Below, piece after piece: positions 43,600-52,161 of a stretch of 64,000 nt of DNA (within the stretch, counting starts at the first letter, position 1; the number at the start of each line of letters is the position of its first letter). Source of the stretch: Promicromonospora thailandica (lineage in GTDB: Bacteria > Actinomycetota > Actinomycetes > Actinomycetales > Cellulomonadaceae); assembly GCF_024171955.1 (NCBI RefSeq), contig NZ_JAMTCS010000005.1, positions 248,001-312,000 of the forward strand, given 5' to 3'. Under the pieces are notes generated by a model that was not told where the DNA came from, ran no database searches, and worked only from the letters and a program-made list of their open reading frames with translations. Both the position numbers and the translations under genes were made by a program.

Positions 43600-44046
43600 A
43601 TGTCGTCGAGCTCCCAGAAGCGCGGCCGTAACCCGGCCACCGTCGGGGGCGACCTGCGCGTCGCCCTCACCCGGATCTCCCGCCGCCTGCGCGCCGAACG
43701 AGGCGAGGCCGACCTCCCCGAGGGCCAGTTCGGGATCCTGACGGTGCTGCACAAGCACGGCGAGATGTCCCCCGGCTCCCTCGCCGAGCACGAACGGGTC
43801 CGGCCGCCGTCGATGACCAGGGCCGTGAACACCCTGGCGGAGCTCGGCCTCGTCGAGAAGGTGGAGCACGCGACCGACCGCCGCCAGGTCGTCGTCCGCC
43901 TCACCCCCGCAGGCGCCCGCGAGGTCGCCGAGACCAGGCGACGCCGCGACGCCTGGCTGACCAAACAGCTGTCCACCCTGACCGGAGAGGAGAGAGAGAT
44001 CCTTGCGGGAGCCAGCGAGCTCCTGATCAGGATCGCCGCTCGATGA
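43600..44046 (+). CDS. MarR-family regulator
   Basis: 148 residues from ATG 43600. It is a winged helix with L-P-E-G-Q-F-G-I-L-T-V-L, then P-P-S-M-T-R-A-V-N-T-L as recognition helix, and the wing D-R-R-Q-V-V-V-R-L-T. It overlaps the MFS gene (ATGA), so it most likely represses this exporter until a drug or metabolite binds. Confidence 0.9.
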   Translation: MSSSSQKRGRNPATVGGDLRVALTRISRRLRAERGEADLPEGQFGILTVLHKHGEMSPGSLAEHERVRPPSMTRAVNTLAELGLVEKVEHATDRRQVVVRLTPAGAREVAETRRRRDAWLTKQLSTLTGEEREILAGASELLIRIAAR

Positions 44047-45350
44047 GCGCAACCTTCGCCAGCCTGAAATACCGCAACTACCGTCTCTGGTTCGCCAGCG
44101 CCCTCGTCGCCAACATCGGCACGTGGATGCAGCGCGTGGCGCAGGACTGGGTCGTCCTGACCGTCCTCACCAACAACTCCGGCGTCGCCGTCGGTATCGT
44201 CACGGCGCTGCAGTTCATCCCCCACATCTTCCTGTCCGCGTGGGCCGGCCTGCTCGCCGACCGCGTCGACCGCCGCAAGCTCCTGATGACCACGCAGGGC
44301 GGCATGGGCGTGCTGGGCCTCGGGCTCGGTGCGCTGGTGCTGTCCGGCGCCGCGGAGCTGTGGCACGTGTACGTGTTCGCCGGCCTGCTCGGTGTGGTGA
44401 GCGCGATCGACGGGCCGGTGCGCCAGACCTTCGTCGCCGAGCTCGTGCCGGCCCAGCGCCTCGCGAACGCCGTCGGGCTCAACTCGACGAACTTCAACGC
44501 CGCCCGCCTGATCGGCCCGGGCCTGGCCGGCCTGCTGATCGCCGCCGTCGGCACGGGCTGGGTGTTCATCATCAACGGCGTCGCCTTCGGCGCCGTGATC
44601 CTGGCCCTGACCCGGATGCGCGACCTGCGCGTGCAGCCCACGGCGTCGCGCGCCAAGGGGCAGATCCGCGAGGGCCTGTCCTACATCCGCCGGCGCAGCG
44701 ACATCGTGGTGATCATGGTCGTCATGGGCGTGGTGTCCACGTTCGGCCTGAACTTCCAGCTCACGTCGGCCATGATGGCGCGCGTCGAGTTCGGCCGAGG
44801 TGCCGGCGAGTACGGCATCCTCGGCTCGGTGCTGGCGATCGGCTCGCTCGCGGGTGCGCTGATGGCCGCCCGGCGCGAGCGGCCCCGCGTGCGGCTCGTG
44901 CTCGGCGCCGCGTTCGCGTTCGCGATCTCGATGGGCGTCCAGGCGCTCATGCCGACCTACGTGGGTTACCTCATCATGTGCATCCCGGTCGGGTTCGCCT
45001 CGCTCACCATGCTGACCTCGGCCAACGCCGCGATCCAGCTCTCGGTGGCGCCGGAGATGCGCGGCCGCGTCATGTCGCTCTACATGATGGTGCTGCTCGG
45101 CACCACGCCCCTGGGCTCCCCGGTCGTGGGCTGGATCGGCGAGGCCTTCGGCCCGCGGTACGCCGTCGGCATCGGCGCGGTGGCCACGCTGCTCGTCGCC
45201 GCGGTCGCGACCGTCTGGGCCTACCGCACCTGGCACGTGCGGGTGCGTGCCCGCCTCTCGCGCACCCGCCGCATCCCGCGTCCGTACCTCCAGGTCACCT
45301 ACCCGGAGACGCCGACGCCGGAGCCGACCGCCCAGGCCCTGGCGGCCTGA
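44043..45350 (+). CDS. MFS exporter
   Basis: 435 residues from ATG 44043. Twelve membrane helices are likely; N-Y-R-L-W-F-A-S-A and G-L-L-A-D-R-V-D-R-R-K-L-L (motif A between helices 2 and 3) place it in the MFS_3 / enterobactin exporter (EntS) group. T-W-M-Q-R-V-A-Q-D-W-V-V-L is typical of that group. It is coupled to MarR, suggesting efflux of a toxic compound. Confidence 0.88.
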   Translation: MSATFASLKYRNYRLWFASALVANIGTWMQRVAQDWVVLTVLTNNSGVAVGIVTALQFIPHIFLSAWAGLLADRVDRRKLLMTTQGGMGVLGLGLGALVLSGAAELWHVYVFAGLLGVVSAIDGPVRQTFVAELVPAQRLANAVGLNSTNFNAARLIGPGLAGLLIAAVGTGWVFIINGVAFGAVILALTRMRDLRVQPTASRAKGQIREGLSYIRRRSDIVVIMVVMGVVSTFGLNFQLTSAMMARVEFGRGAGEYGILGSVLAIGSLAGALMAARRERPRVRLVLGAAFAFAISMGVQALMPTYVGYLIMCIPVGFASLTMLTSANAAIQLSVAPEMRGRVMSLYMMVLLGTTPLGSPVVGWIGEAFGPRYAVGIGAVATLLVAAVATVWAYRTWHVRVRARLSRTRRIPRPYLQVTYPETPTPEPTAQALAA

Positions 45351-45410
45351 CGGGCGTGGGCCGCGCCGGCGCCCGCCCGCGGCGCCCGAGCCCGCGGCCG
45401 CGCCCGCGCC

Positions 45411-45463
45411 AACCCAGCCATTGTGCCCAGATTCCCCCGGCATTCTGGGCGCAATGGCTGGGT
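45411..45463. terminator. Hairpin after the MFS gene, twin of 46555-46616
   Basis: Arms starting ACCCAGCCATTGTGCCCAGA and ending TCTGGGCGCAATGGCTGGGT pair over 20 bases with one G-T pair. The same words recur in the hairpin at the end of the next gene. Confidence 0.75.
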
Positions 45464-45579
45464 GGACGGGGCGGTGTAGGCGTGGGCGGAGCGTGACCAC
45501 ATTGGCGCTGCCGGCGCGGTTGTCCACAGATCAGGGCTGGGGGGTGTGATCCCGGTCGACCGGCTGGTGGAGTGGTGGC

Positions 45580-46605
45580 GTGTCCACGACCTCAACCATC
45601 CCGGCGGCCGCCGTGCGCCTCGCCCGGCGCCAGGCCGGGCTGCTGTCCGTCCTCCAGTGCGAGGAGCTCGGCATCGGCCGGGACGTGCGACGTCGGATGG
45701 TGCGCCAGGGGCGCTGGTCCAGCCCCGCCCGCGGGGTCGTCGACACCGATCCCGTACCGCTGGACGGCCGGGTCCGGGACGACTGGTTCCGGCACGCTGC
45801 GTGGTGGCGCACGTGGTTCGCCCTGCTCGTGCACGGGCCGGACGCCGTCGCCACGGGCTGCTGCGCGCTCGTCCTGCACGGCGTCGCCGGCCTGCCCCGG
45901 GACTTCCCGCTCGAGGTCGCGCGCGAGGACGGCTCACCGCGGCGGACACGGTACGGCGTCCCGGTCGTGCTGTACGAGCCGTTCCCCGTGGTGTCCCGGA
46001 GCGGACGGACGGTCGCCCAGCTCGACCACGCCGCCGCCCAGGCGCTGCCACGGCTCTCGCGGCAGAACGCGCTCGCTGTGCTCGACGACCTCGCGCGCTC
46101 GCACGGGTTCGACCCGGACAGGCTGGCCGCCCTGCACGAACTGGTCCGCCGACGGCGCGGCGCCGCCCGGCTGCACGAGCTGTTCCCGCTGGTCGACCCG
46201 CGTTCCGAGTCACCCGCCGAGTCGTTCGCACGCCTCTCGTGCATCGACAACGGCGTGCCCCCGGACAGCGTCCAGGCGGCGATCTCGCACCGGGGCCGGA
46301 TCATCGCCCGCGTCGACTTCCTGTGGCGGCTGCCGGACGGACGCTACCTGGTAGTCGAGATCGACGGCGTCGGGCCGCACAGCACGCCGCAGGCGCTGGT
46401 CCGTGACGCCCCGCGGCAGAACCAGCTGCTCGCGACGGGCCGCGTGATCATGCTGCGCTTCAAGCCCGCGGACAACGCCCGCCCGGGCGGCGTCGGCGCG
46501 CAGATCGCGGCGACGCTGCGGGCCCACGGCTGGACGCGCCCCACCTCCGCAACGCGCCAACCCAGTCATCATGCCCAGATCCACCCCGGATCCTGGGCAC
46601 AATGA
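45580..46605 (+). CDS. AbiEi-type HTH plus DUF559 nuclease-like protein
   Basis: 341 residues from ATG 45580. The first 55 residues (A-R-R-Q-A-G-L-L-S-V-L-Q-C-E-E-L-G) are the wing-helix of AbiEi-type antitoxins. Residues 205-315 resemble the DUF559/Vsr-like fold, with S-P-A-E-S-F-A-R, then V-D-F-L-W, and Y-L-V-V-E-I-D-G-V (an E-x-D strand). Such two-domain proteins are abundant in actinomycetes, without proven function and usually without a toxin partner. The last 19 residues are encoded by the left and right arms of a terminator hairpin, so the normal stop may have been overrun. Confidence 0.75.
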   Translation: MSTTSTIPAAAVRLARRQAGLLSVLQCEELGIGRDVRRRMVRQGRWSSPARGVVDTDPVPLDGRVRDDWFRHAAWWRTWFALLVHGPDAVATGCCALVLHGVAGLPRDFPLEVAREDGSPRRTRYGVPVVLYEPFPVVSRSGRTVAQLDHAAAQALPRLSRQNALAVLDDLARSHGFDPDRLAALHELVRRRRGAARLHELFPLVDPRSESPAESFARLSCIDNGVPPDSVQAAISHRGRIIARVDFLWRLPDGRYLVVEIDGVGPHSTPQALVRDAPRQNQLLATGRVIMLRFKPADNARPGGVGAQIAATLRAHGWTRPTSATRQPSHHAQIHPGSWAQ

Positions 46606-46616
46606 CTGGGTTGGCG
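46555..46616. terminator. Long hairpin at the end of the AbiEi/DUF559 gene
   Basis: Arms start CGCCAACCCAGTCAT and end ATGACTGGGTTGGCG; they pair over about 28 bases with one mismatch and a short loop. The gene's stop (46603-46605) lies inside the right arm. Confidence 0.8.
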
Positions 46617-46638
46617 GAGAACTACGGCGGCAGCGGCC

Positions 46639-48102
46639 TCAGATGCCGAACGCCGAGCGGATCGGGCCCATCAGGAAGTAGACGACGAACAGCGCCGCCG
46701 CGACCCACAGCAGCGGGTGGACCCGGCGGGTCTTGCCGACGGCGATCTTGATCAGCACGAACGAGATCACGCCCGCCCCGATGCCCACCGTGATCGAGTA
46801 CGCGAACGGCATCAGCACCATGGTGAGGAACGCCGGGATGGCGACCTCGAGGTCGGTCCAGTCGATGCCCGTGACCTGGACGACCATGAGGAAGCCGACG
46901 ATCACGAGCGCGGGCGTCGCGGCCTCGTGCGGCACCACCGTGACGAGCGGCGACAGGAACGTGGTCAGCAGGAACGCGACGCCGGTCGTCACCGCCGCCA
47001 GGCCCGTGCGGGCGCCGTCGCCCACGCCGGACGCCGACTCGACGTACGCCGTGTTGGACGACACCGACCCGACACCGCCGCCGACCGCGGCCAGCGAGTC
47101 GACCACGAGGATCTGCGTGGTGCGGGGCGGGTTGCCCTTCTCGTCGAGCAGCTTGGCCTCACCACCGATGGCGACCATGGTGCCCATCGTGTCGAAGAAG
47201 TCGGCGATGAGCAGCGTGAACACCAGGAGGATCACGGCGACGGGACCGATCGCCTCCCACGAGCCCAGCAGCGAGAACTGGCCGATGAGCGAGAAGTCGG
47301 GCAGCTGCACGACCGACTCCGGCAGAGCGGGCACGTTGAGGGCCCAGCCGCCCGGGTTGTCCTCGCTGCGCCCGCCGATGCCGCCGATGGCCTCCACGAT
47401 GACGGCCAGCACGGTGGAGACCACGATCGCGATGAGGATGCCGCCGCGCACCTTGCGCACCACGAGCACGGCCGCCAGCAGCACCCCGATCGCGAACACG
47501 AGCAGCGGCCAGGCGCCGAGCGAGCCGCCCATGCCGAGCTCGGTCGGCGTGGCCAGCGAGGCCGGGATGCGCACGAAGCCGGCGTCGTACACGCCGATGA
47601 ACGTGATGAACAGGCCGATGCCCACGCTGATCGCGATCTTCAGCTCGCGCGGCACCGCGCGGAACACCGCCTCGCGGAAGCCGGTCACCACGAGGAGCAG
47701 GATGACCAGACCCTCCATGACGACGATGCCCATGGCGTCGGCCCAGGTCATCCCGGGCAGGGCGGCCACGGAGAACGCGACGACGGCGTTCAGCCCGAGC
47801 CCGGCCGCGAGCGCCAGGGGGAAGTTCGCGACGACGCCCATGAGGATCGACATGACGCCGGCCACGAGCGCGGTGGCCGCGGCGATGGCGGTGAGGTCAC
47901 CTCCCTCGGTGCCGCCGCCGAGGAACTGGCCGGTGCCGTCGGGCACGTTGCCGAGGATGAGCGGGTTGAGCACGACGATGTAGCTCATCGTGAAGAAGGT
48001 GACGAGCCCGCCGCGCACCTCCGTCCACACCGTGGACCCGCGTTCGCTGATCTTGAAGAACCGGTCGACGGCGCCGCGCGCCTGGGCCTGGTCGTGAGCC
48101 AT
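46639..48102 (-). CDS. NCS2 purine permease (PbuG/AzgA type)
   Basis: 487 residues from ATG 48102. About 12 membrane segments. T-F-F-T-M-S-Y-I-V-V-L-N-P opens the protein, G-L-G-L-N-A-V-V-A-F and F-F-D-T-M-G-T-M-V-A-I-G-G are substrate motifs of AzgA-like carriers, and S-S-N-T-A-Y-V-E-S is also conserved. It imports adenine, guanine or hypoxanthine with protons. No purine riboswitch fits in the 19 bases before it. Confidence 0.9.
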   Translation of the reverse strand: MAHDQAQARGAVDRFFKISERGSTVWTEVRGGLVTFFTMSYIVVLNPLILGNVPDGTGQFLGGGTEGGDLTAIAAATALVAGVMSILMGVVANFPLALAAGLGLNAVVAFSVAALPGMTWADAMGIVVMEGLVILLLVVTGFREAVFRAVPRELKIAISVGIGLFITFIGVYDAGFVRIPASLATPTELGMGGSLGAWPLLVFAIGVLLAAVLVVRKVRGGILIAIVVSTVLAVIVEAIGGIGGRSEDNPGGWALNVPALPESVVQLPDFSLIGQFSLLGSWEAIGPVAVILLVFTLLIADFFDTMGTMVAIGGEAKLLDEKGNPPRTTQILVVDSLAAVGGGVGSVSSNTAYVESASGVGDGARTGLAAVTTGVAFLLTTFLSPLVTVVPHEAATPALVIVGFLMVVQVTGIDWTDLEVAIPAFLTMVLMPFAYSITVGIGAGVISFVLIKIAVGKTRRVHPLLWVAAALFVVYFLMGPIRSAFGI

Positions 48103-48121
48103 GCTCCGATGCTCCTCTTCG

Positions 48122-50203
48122 TTACCTGATGTTGCTCGACGTGCCGCGCACGGCGTCGGTCAGCATGCGCTCGACCGAACGGACCTGGCTGAGCACGTAG
48201 TCCGCACTGAGGTGGTGGTAGTCCCGGTAGACGGGGTGTTGGACGTCGCCCACGCGGCACCTGGTGTCGTCGCAGGTCTCGGACCAGACCCCGTCCCAGA
48301 CGGTCACACCGTACGCGGCCCATATTTCGGCGCTGATACGCGGGAGCTCGCCGTTGGACCGTTCGGCCTCGGCGCGGCTCATGCTGCAGTCGCCCAGGCC
48401 GGGCCAGGGCCGGGTGAGGCACTCGAGCGGGTCGAGGTCGAGCTTCGGGTTGTCCTGGACGGCCACGACGTTCGGGGTGAGGGCGGTGAGCCGGGCGAAC
48501 AGCTCGTCGTTCGCCGTGGTCCAGGCGTCGAGCGCCTCCTGGTCGTGCACGCGGGAGCCGTCGGGGCGCTGCATGCGGCCGCCGTAGATCTGGGCCTGGC
48601 TGACGACGACGGCGTCGGGCCGCAGGTCCTCGACGAGCCGCAGCGACTCGGCCTGGAAGTCGTCGCAGGGGCCGCGGTCGGTGGGCTGCACCACGCCGAC
48701 CTCGGCGGCGGGGCAGCCGTGCCGCCAGCGGACGGCGAGGCGCAGGCCGGCGTCCTGGGCCGCGGCGTCGAACGCGGGGATCCACTGCATGGCGTGCGAG
48801 TCGCCCAGCAGCAGCACGGTGGAGGAAGCGTCGACGTCGCCGAGCAGGCAGAGCTCGATGTCGGACGCCGTCCGGCTGGTGGCGGCGCACCCGTACGACG
48901 AGGGTTCGGCTCGCGTGGCCGCCGCGGTGGCGTACGGCTCGTGCTGCAGCACCTCCGCCGTCGCGACCCGGGTGCCCGCGGCGAAGCCGCCCACGACGAT
49001 CCCGATGGCGAGCGTGACGGCGGCGGTGCGACGCCAGGACCGCAGGGCGCGGCTGAACCGGACGGGGTTCTCGACCCAGCGGTAGGTGGCCACGGCGGCG
49101 CCGAGCGCGGCGACGGACGCGAGCACCTTGATCCAGACCGCGTCGTCCTGCACGGCGGCGGTCGTGAGCACCACGAAGGGCCAGTGCCAGAGGTACCAGG
49201 AGTAGGAGACGTCGCCGAAGCGCTGCAGGAGCGGCAGGCCGAGCACGCGGTCCACCCACGTGCCCGACGCCGGGACGCTGCCCGCGGCGAGCACGAGCAG
49301 CGCGCCGCCCACGGGCAGCAGCGCGACGGTGCCCGGGAAGGGGTCGGTCTCGCGCACGACCGCGAACGACAGCGCGAGGAGCGCGATCCCGGCGGTGCCG
49401 AGCAGGGTGCGCAGCACCCAGGGCCGCAGCGGCACGGCACGGGCGAGGCGGTCCCAGGGCAGGGTCGCGACGAGCGCCGCGCCCGCGAACTCCCAGGCCC
49501 GCGTGGGCAGCACGTAGAACGCCCAGTCGGGTGCGGTCGCCGTCAGCCAGGCGGAGAACGCGAGCGAGACCACGAACGTGCCGCCGAACAGGAGCCGCAG
49601 CGTGCGCAGCGCGGGCAGGTTCGAACGCCGCGCGACGGCGACGGCGAGCAGCACGAGCAGCGGCCAGAAGAGGTAGAACTGCTCCTCGATGCCGAGCGAC
49701 CACGTGTGCAGGTAGGGGCTCGGGGTCGCGGACTCGGAGAAGTAGTCCTGCCCCTGGTACGGGAACAGCAGGTTGGAGACGAAGAGCATGGCGGCGGCGC
49801 CGTGCGCGGCCAGCCTGCCCCAGACCAGCGGCGACAGCAGCACCAGGCAGGCGAGCAGGGTGACCATGACCACGAGCGCGAGCGCCGGGACGAGCCGTCG
49901 CATGCGCCGGGTCCAGAACGCGACGAGGTCGACGGTGCCGGTGCGGTCCACCTCGCGCAGCAGCAGGGAGCTGATGAGGTAGCCGGAGATCACGTAGAAG
50001 ACGTCGACGCCCGTGAACCCGCCGGGGACCGCGATACCCGCGTGGTAGACGACGACGGCGAGCACGGCGACCGCCCGCAGGCCGTTGATGTCCGTCCGGA
50101 ACGAGTGGCCGGAGCCCTGGCCGGGGCCGGCGTCCCGCCCCGGGCTGCGAGGTTCCGGAGCGGGTCCGGATCGGTCGACGGCGGGGGTCGTCGCCTGCGC
50201 CAA
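48122..50203 (-). CDS. Acyltransferase-3 / SGNH surface-polysaccharide acylase
   Basis: About 693 residues from TTG 50203, which has AGGAG five bases upstream; ATG 50248 gives 15 more residues. The first 380 residues are an OafA-type acyltransferase with ten or more membrane helices (R-T-D-I-N-G-L-R-A-V-A-V, F-F-type V-D-V-F-Y-V-I-S-G-Y, and H-T-W-S-L-G-I-E-E-Q-F-Y). An external SGNH domain follows, with L-L-L-G-D-S-H-A near residue 475 and D-Y-H-H-L-S near the end, giving Ser, Asp and His. It likely adds acetyl or similar groups to cell-wall or exopolysaccharide. Confidence 0.9.
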   Translation of the reverse strand: MAQATTPAVDRSGPAPEPRSPGRDAGPGQGSGHSFRTDINGLRAVAVLAVVVYHAGIAVPGGFTGVDVFYVISGYLISSLLLREVDRTGTVDLVAFWTRRMRRLVPALALVVMVTLLACLVLLSPLVWGRLAAHGAAAMLFVSNLLFPYQGQDYFSESATPSPYLHTWSLGIEEQFYLFWPLLVLLAVAVARRSNLPALRTLRLLFGGTFVVSLAFSAWLTATAPDWAFYVLPTRAWEFAGAALVATLPWDRLARAVPLRPWVLRTLLGTAGIALLALSFAVVRETDPFPGTVALLPVGGALLVLAAGSVPASGTWVDRVLGLPLLQRFGDVSYSWYLWHWPFVVLTTAAVQDDAVWIKVLASVAALGAAVATYRWVENPVRFSRALRSWRRTAAVTLAIGIVVGGFAAGTRVATAEVLQHEPYATAAATRAEPSSYGCAATSRTASDIELCLLGDVDASSTVLLLGDSHAMQWIPAFDAAAQDAGLRLAVRWRHGCPAAEVGVVQPTDRGPCDDFQAESLRLVEDLRPDAVVVSQAQIYGGRMQRPDGSRVHDQEALDAWTTANDELFARLTALTPNVVAVQDNPKLDLDPLECLTRPWPGLGDCSMSRAEAERSNGELPRISAEIWAAYGVTVWDGVWSETCDDTRCRVGDVQHPVYRDYHHLSADYVLSQVRSVERMLTDAVRGTSSNIR

Positions 50204-50308
50204 GGTGTCTCCTGCGGTCGGTCCGGACGGGTGCGCGGCACACACCATAACGGGCGCGGGCGGTCCCGCCGTCCGGGGTCCGGGCCCGCTGTGGAAAACC
50301 GTGCCCCG

Positions 50309-50974
50309 TCAGCCGATGAACACGTGGGAGCAGACCAGCACGGGCTCGGCGTCCGTGCCGCCGTCGCGCACGCAGCCGATCGCGCTGCGCACGAGGTCGA
50401 CGCTGACCAGGTTGTCGCGGTGGCTCGGTGAGTCGAGCCAGGCCTGCACCACGTCCTGCGGGGGCCGGTCGGTGCGGCTGAGGTTCTCCGCCGCGACGGT
50501 GCCGCCGGGGCACCGTCGCTGGACGGGCGGCAGCGGAGCGTGCACCAGCTCGGCCGCACCGATCAGCGCAGCTGCCCGGTCCTCGGCGACGGCTTCGAGA
50601 CAGGGGTCGTGCTGCAGCGGACGTGCGCCGAGCTGGGTCCGGGCCGCGTTCACGCCGTCCTCGAGGGCGGCCGCGTACTGGGCCCGATCGGCCAGGTCGG
50701 TCTCGGCGGGCGGGGTCCAGGCGGGCTGTGGTCCGGGCGTCGGCGCGGTGTGCGTCGGTGCGGTGTGCGTCGGTGCGGTTCCGCGGTCGTCGAACGACTT
50801 GTCGGGGCTCGCCGTCCGCCCGGATTCCTGCGGGGGCGCGAGCTGCTGCGCGGGGCCGGGCCCCGAGCAGCCGCAGAGCAGCGCGCCCGTCAGGAGCAGT
50901 CCCGCGACGCGGGCCGGGACATGGTGCACGACGTCGATTCGACACCGCCGCCGGGCCGTCCACAACCGGAGCAC
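50309..50974 (-). CDS. CAP-domain lipoprotein 1
   Basis: 221 residues from GTG 50974. A signal peptide ends in lipobox L-C-G-C. A Thr/Pro linker with A-P-T-H-T repeats (residues 65-85) leads to a CAP/SCP domain: Y-A-A-A-L-E-D-G-V-N-A-A-R, then L-V-H-A-P-L, A-A-E-N-L-S, and W-L-D-S-P-S-H-R-D-N-L. The two His and the Glu of the CAP cavity are present. Cys at 124 and later may form disulfides. It is a paralogue of the next gene upstream. Function of bacterial CAP proteins is poorly known. Confidence 0.88.
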   Translation of the reverse strand: MLRLWTARRRCRIDVVHHVPARVAGLLLTGALLCGCSGPGPAQQLAPPQESGRTASPDKSFDDRGTAPTHTAPTHTAPTPGPQPAWTPPAETDLADRAQYAAALEDGVNAARTQLGARPLQHDPCLEAVAEDRAAALIGAAELVHAPLPPVQRRCPGGTVAAENLSRTDRPPQDVVQAWLDSPSHRDNLVSVDLVRSAIGCVRDGGTDAEPVLVCSHVFIG

Positions 50975-50994
50975 CGCCGACGCCCTTGCCCGCG

Positions 50995-51110
50995 CCCACT
51001 GCAGACTTCCTCACGCCCGGCCGTCGACTGCAGACTTCGTCCCAGCCCGAACACCCCGGGCGCAACAAACACTGCAGTCGACGGCTGGCTGAGAGGAAGT
51101 CTGCAGTGGG
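50995..51110. terminator. Nested hairpin between the two CAP genes, built of repeated words
   Basis: Outer arms CCCACTGCAGACTTCCTC (50995-51012) and complement (51093-51110); inner arms CCGTCGACTGCAG (51021-51033) and complement (51072-51084). The word ACTGCAGACTTC occurs twice on the left side. Confidence 0.75.
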
Positions 51111-51136
51111 CGGTGACGGGGGCCGTCATGCCCCGG

Positions 51137-51958
51137 TCAGGCCAGGAAGACGTGGGCGCAGATCATGACCGGGGCGGACGGCGCGCCGCCGTCGGGCACG
51201 CAGGCGATGGCGCCGCGGGTCAGGTCGCCGTTGAGGATGTTGGCACGGTGGCCCTCGGAGTCCATCCAACCCTGCGCCGCCTCGGCCGGGCTCCAGCCGC
51301 CCTTGGCCAGGTTCTCGGCGACGGCCACGGTGGGGCAGCGCTGGAAGATCGGGTCCAGCGGCGCGTGCGCCAGCTCCTGGCCGATCAGGGCCTGCGCCCG
51401 TTCGAGGGCGACGTCGTAGGCACACGTGTCGTGAACCAGGGTCGGCAGTCCGTTGGCGGTGCGGTGCCCGTTGACGGCGTCCTCCAGGGCTGCGGCGTAC
51501 TGGACGGAGTCGGTCAGATCAGGTGCGGTGCCACCGTCCGAGCCCCCGCCGGACCCCGACCCCGATTCCTCGTCCGAACCCCCATCAGCCCCGGACGCCG
51601 ACCCCGCATCGGACTCCCCCGGCCGCGGATCCCGCTCCGAACCCCGGGAGGCCGAGCCGCTGGGCGCCGGCTGCACGTCCACCGCCGCGGACTCCTGCGG
51701 GCGCTCGCCCGTGATCGCGCCCACCGACGTCGGGCGCGGCGACGGCGCCCGCTCCACGGGGGCGGCTACACCGACCACGCCGGGTGCGATGCCCGGCGCG
51801 GGCATCGGCTCCGCCCCCGGCATCATGAGGCCCGCGCAGCCGGTGAGCAGCCCGGTACAGGCGGCCAGGAGCGCGCGGCTGAGGGCCCTGCCCGGGGTGC
51901 GCCCCGGGCGGGTCGCGGACGACGTCGTACGGTGTGCTGGGGACACAAGTGCGGACAA
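51137..51958 (-). CDS. CAP-domain lipoprotein 2
   Basis: 273 residues; the ORF starts at 51958. A signal peptide ends in lipobox L-T-G-C. A roughly 120-residue linker rich in Pro, then Ser/Gly/Asp/Glu, is followed by the CAP domain: Y-A-A-A-L-E-D-A-V-N-G-H-R, L-A-H-A-P-L, V-A-E-N-L-A and W-M-D-S-E-G-H-R-A-N-I-L. It aligns with CAP lipoprotein 1 over the whole domain, so a tandem duplication is likely. Confidence 0.88.
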   Translation of the reverse strand: MSALVSPAHRTTSSATRPGRTPGRALSRALLAACTGLLTGCAGLMMPGAEPMPAPGIAPGVVGVAAPVERAPSPRPTSVGAITGERPQESAAVDVQPAPSGSASRGSERDPRPGESDAGSASGADGGSDEESGSGSGGGSDGGTAPDLTDSVQYAAALEDAVNGHRTANGLPTLVHDTCAYDVALERAQALIGQELAHAPLDPIFQRCPTVAVAENLAKGGWSPAEAAQGWMDSEGHRANILNGDLTRGAIACVPDGGAPSAPVMICAHVFLA

Positions 51959-52161
51959 TACCGACGTTCACCCCGCTGCGGAACGCCCCGTGGGCGCAGA
52001 TCCAGAGCAGGGCACGCCGCAGGGAGGCAGTTCCCGGATCGCGCAGGCCGGAATTCCGGGACATCACAACGACCGGACGATTCGGGTCGCACGCGGACCA
52101 TTCATCGCATATTTTTGCCACGCACCAGCGACACCATTCCAGCGACCAGCTGAGGTTTCCC

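Noticed and set aside
47985-51068. A 1027-codon minus-strand frame
   Set aside because: Arg/Ala/Pro-rich shadow of the permease, acyltransferase and CAP genes in another frame.
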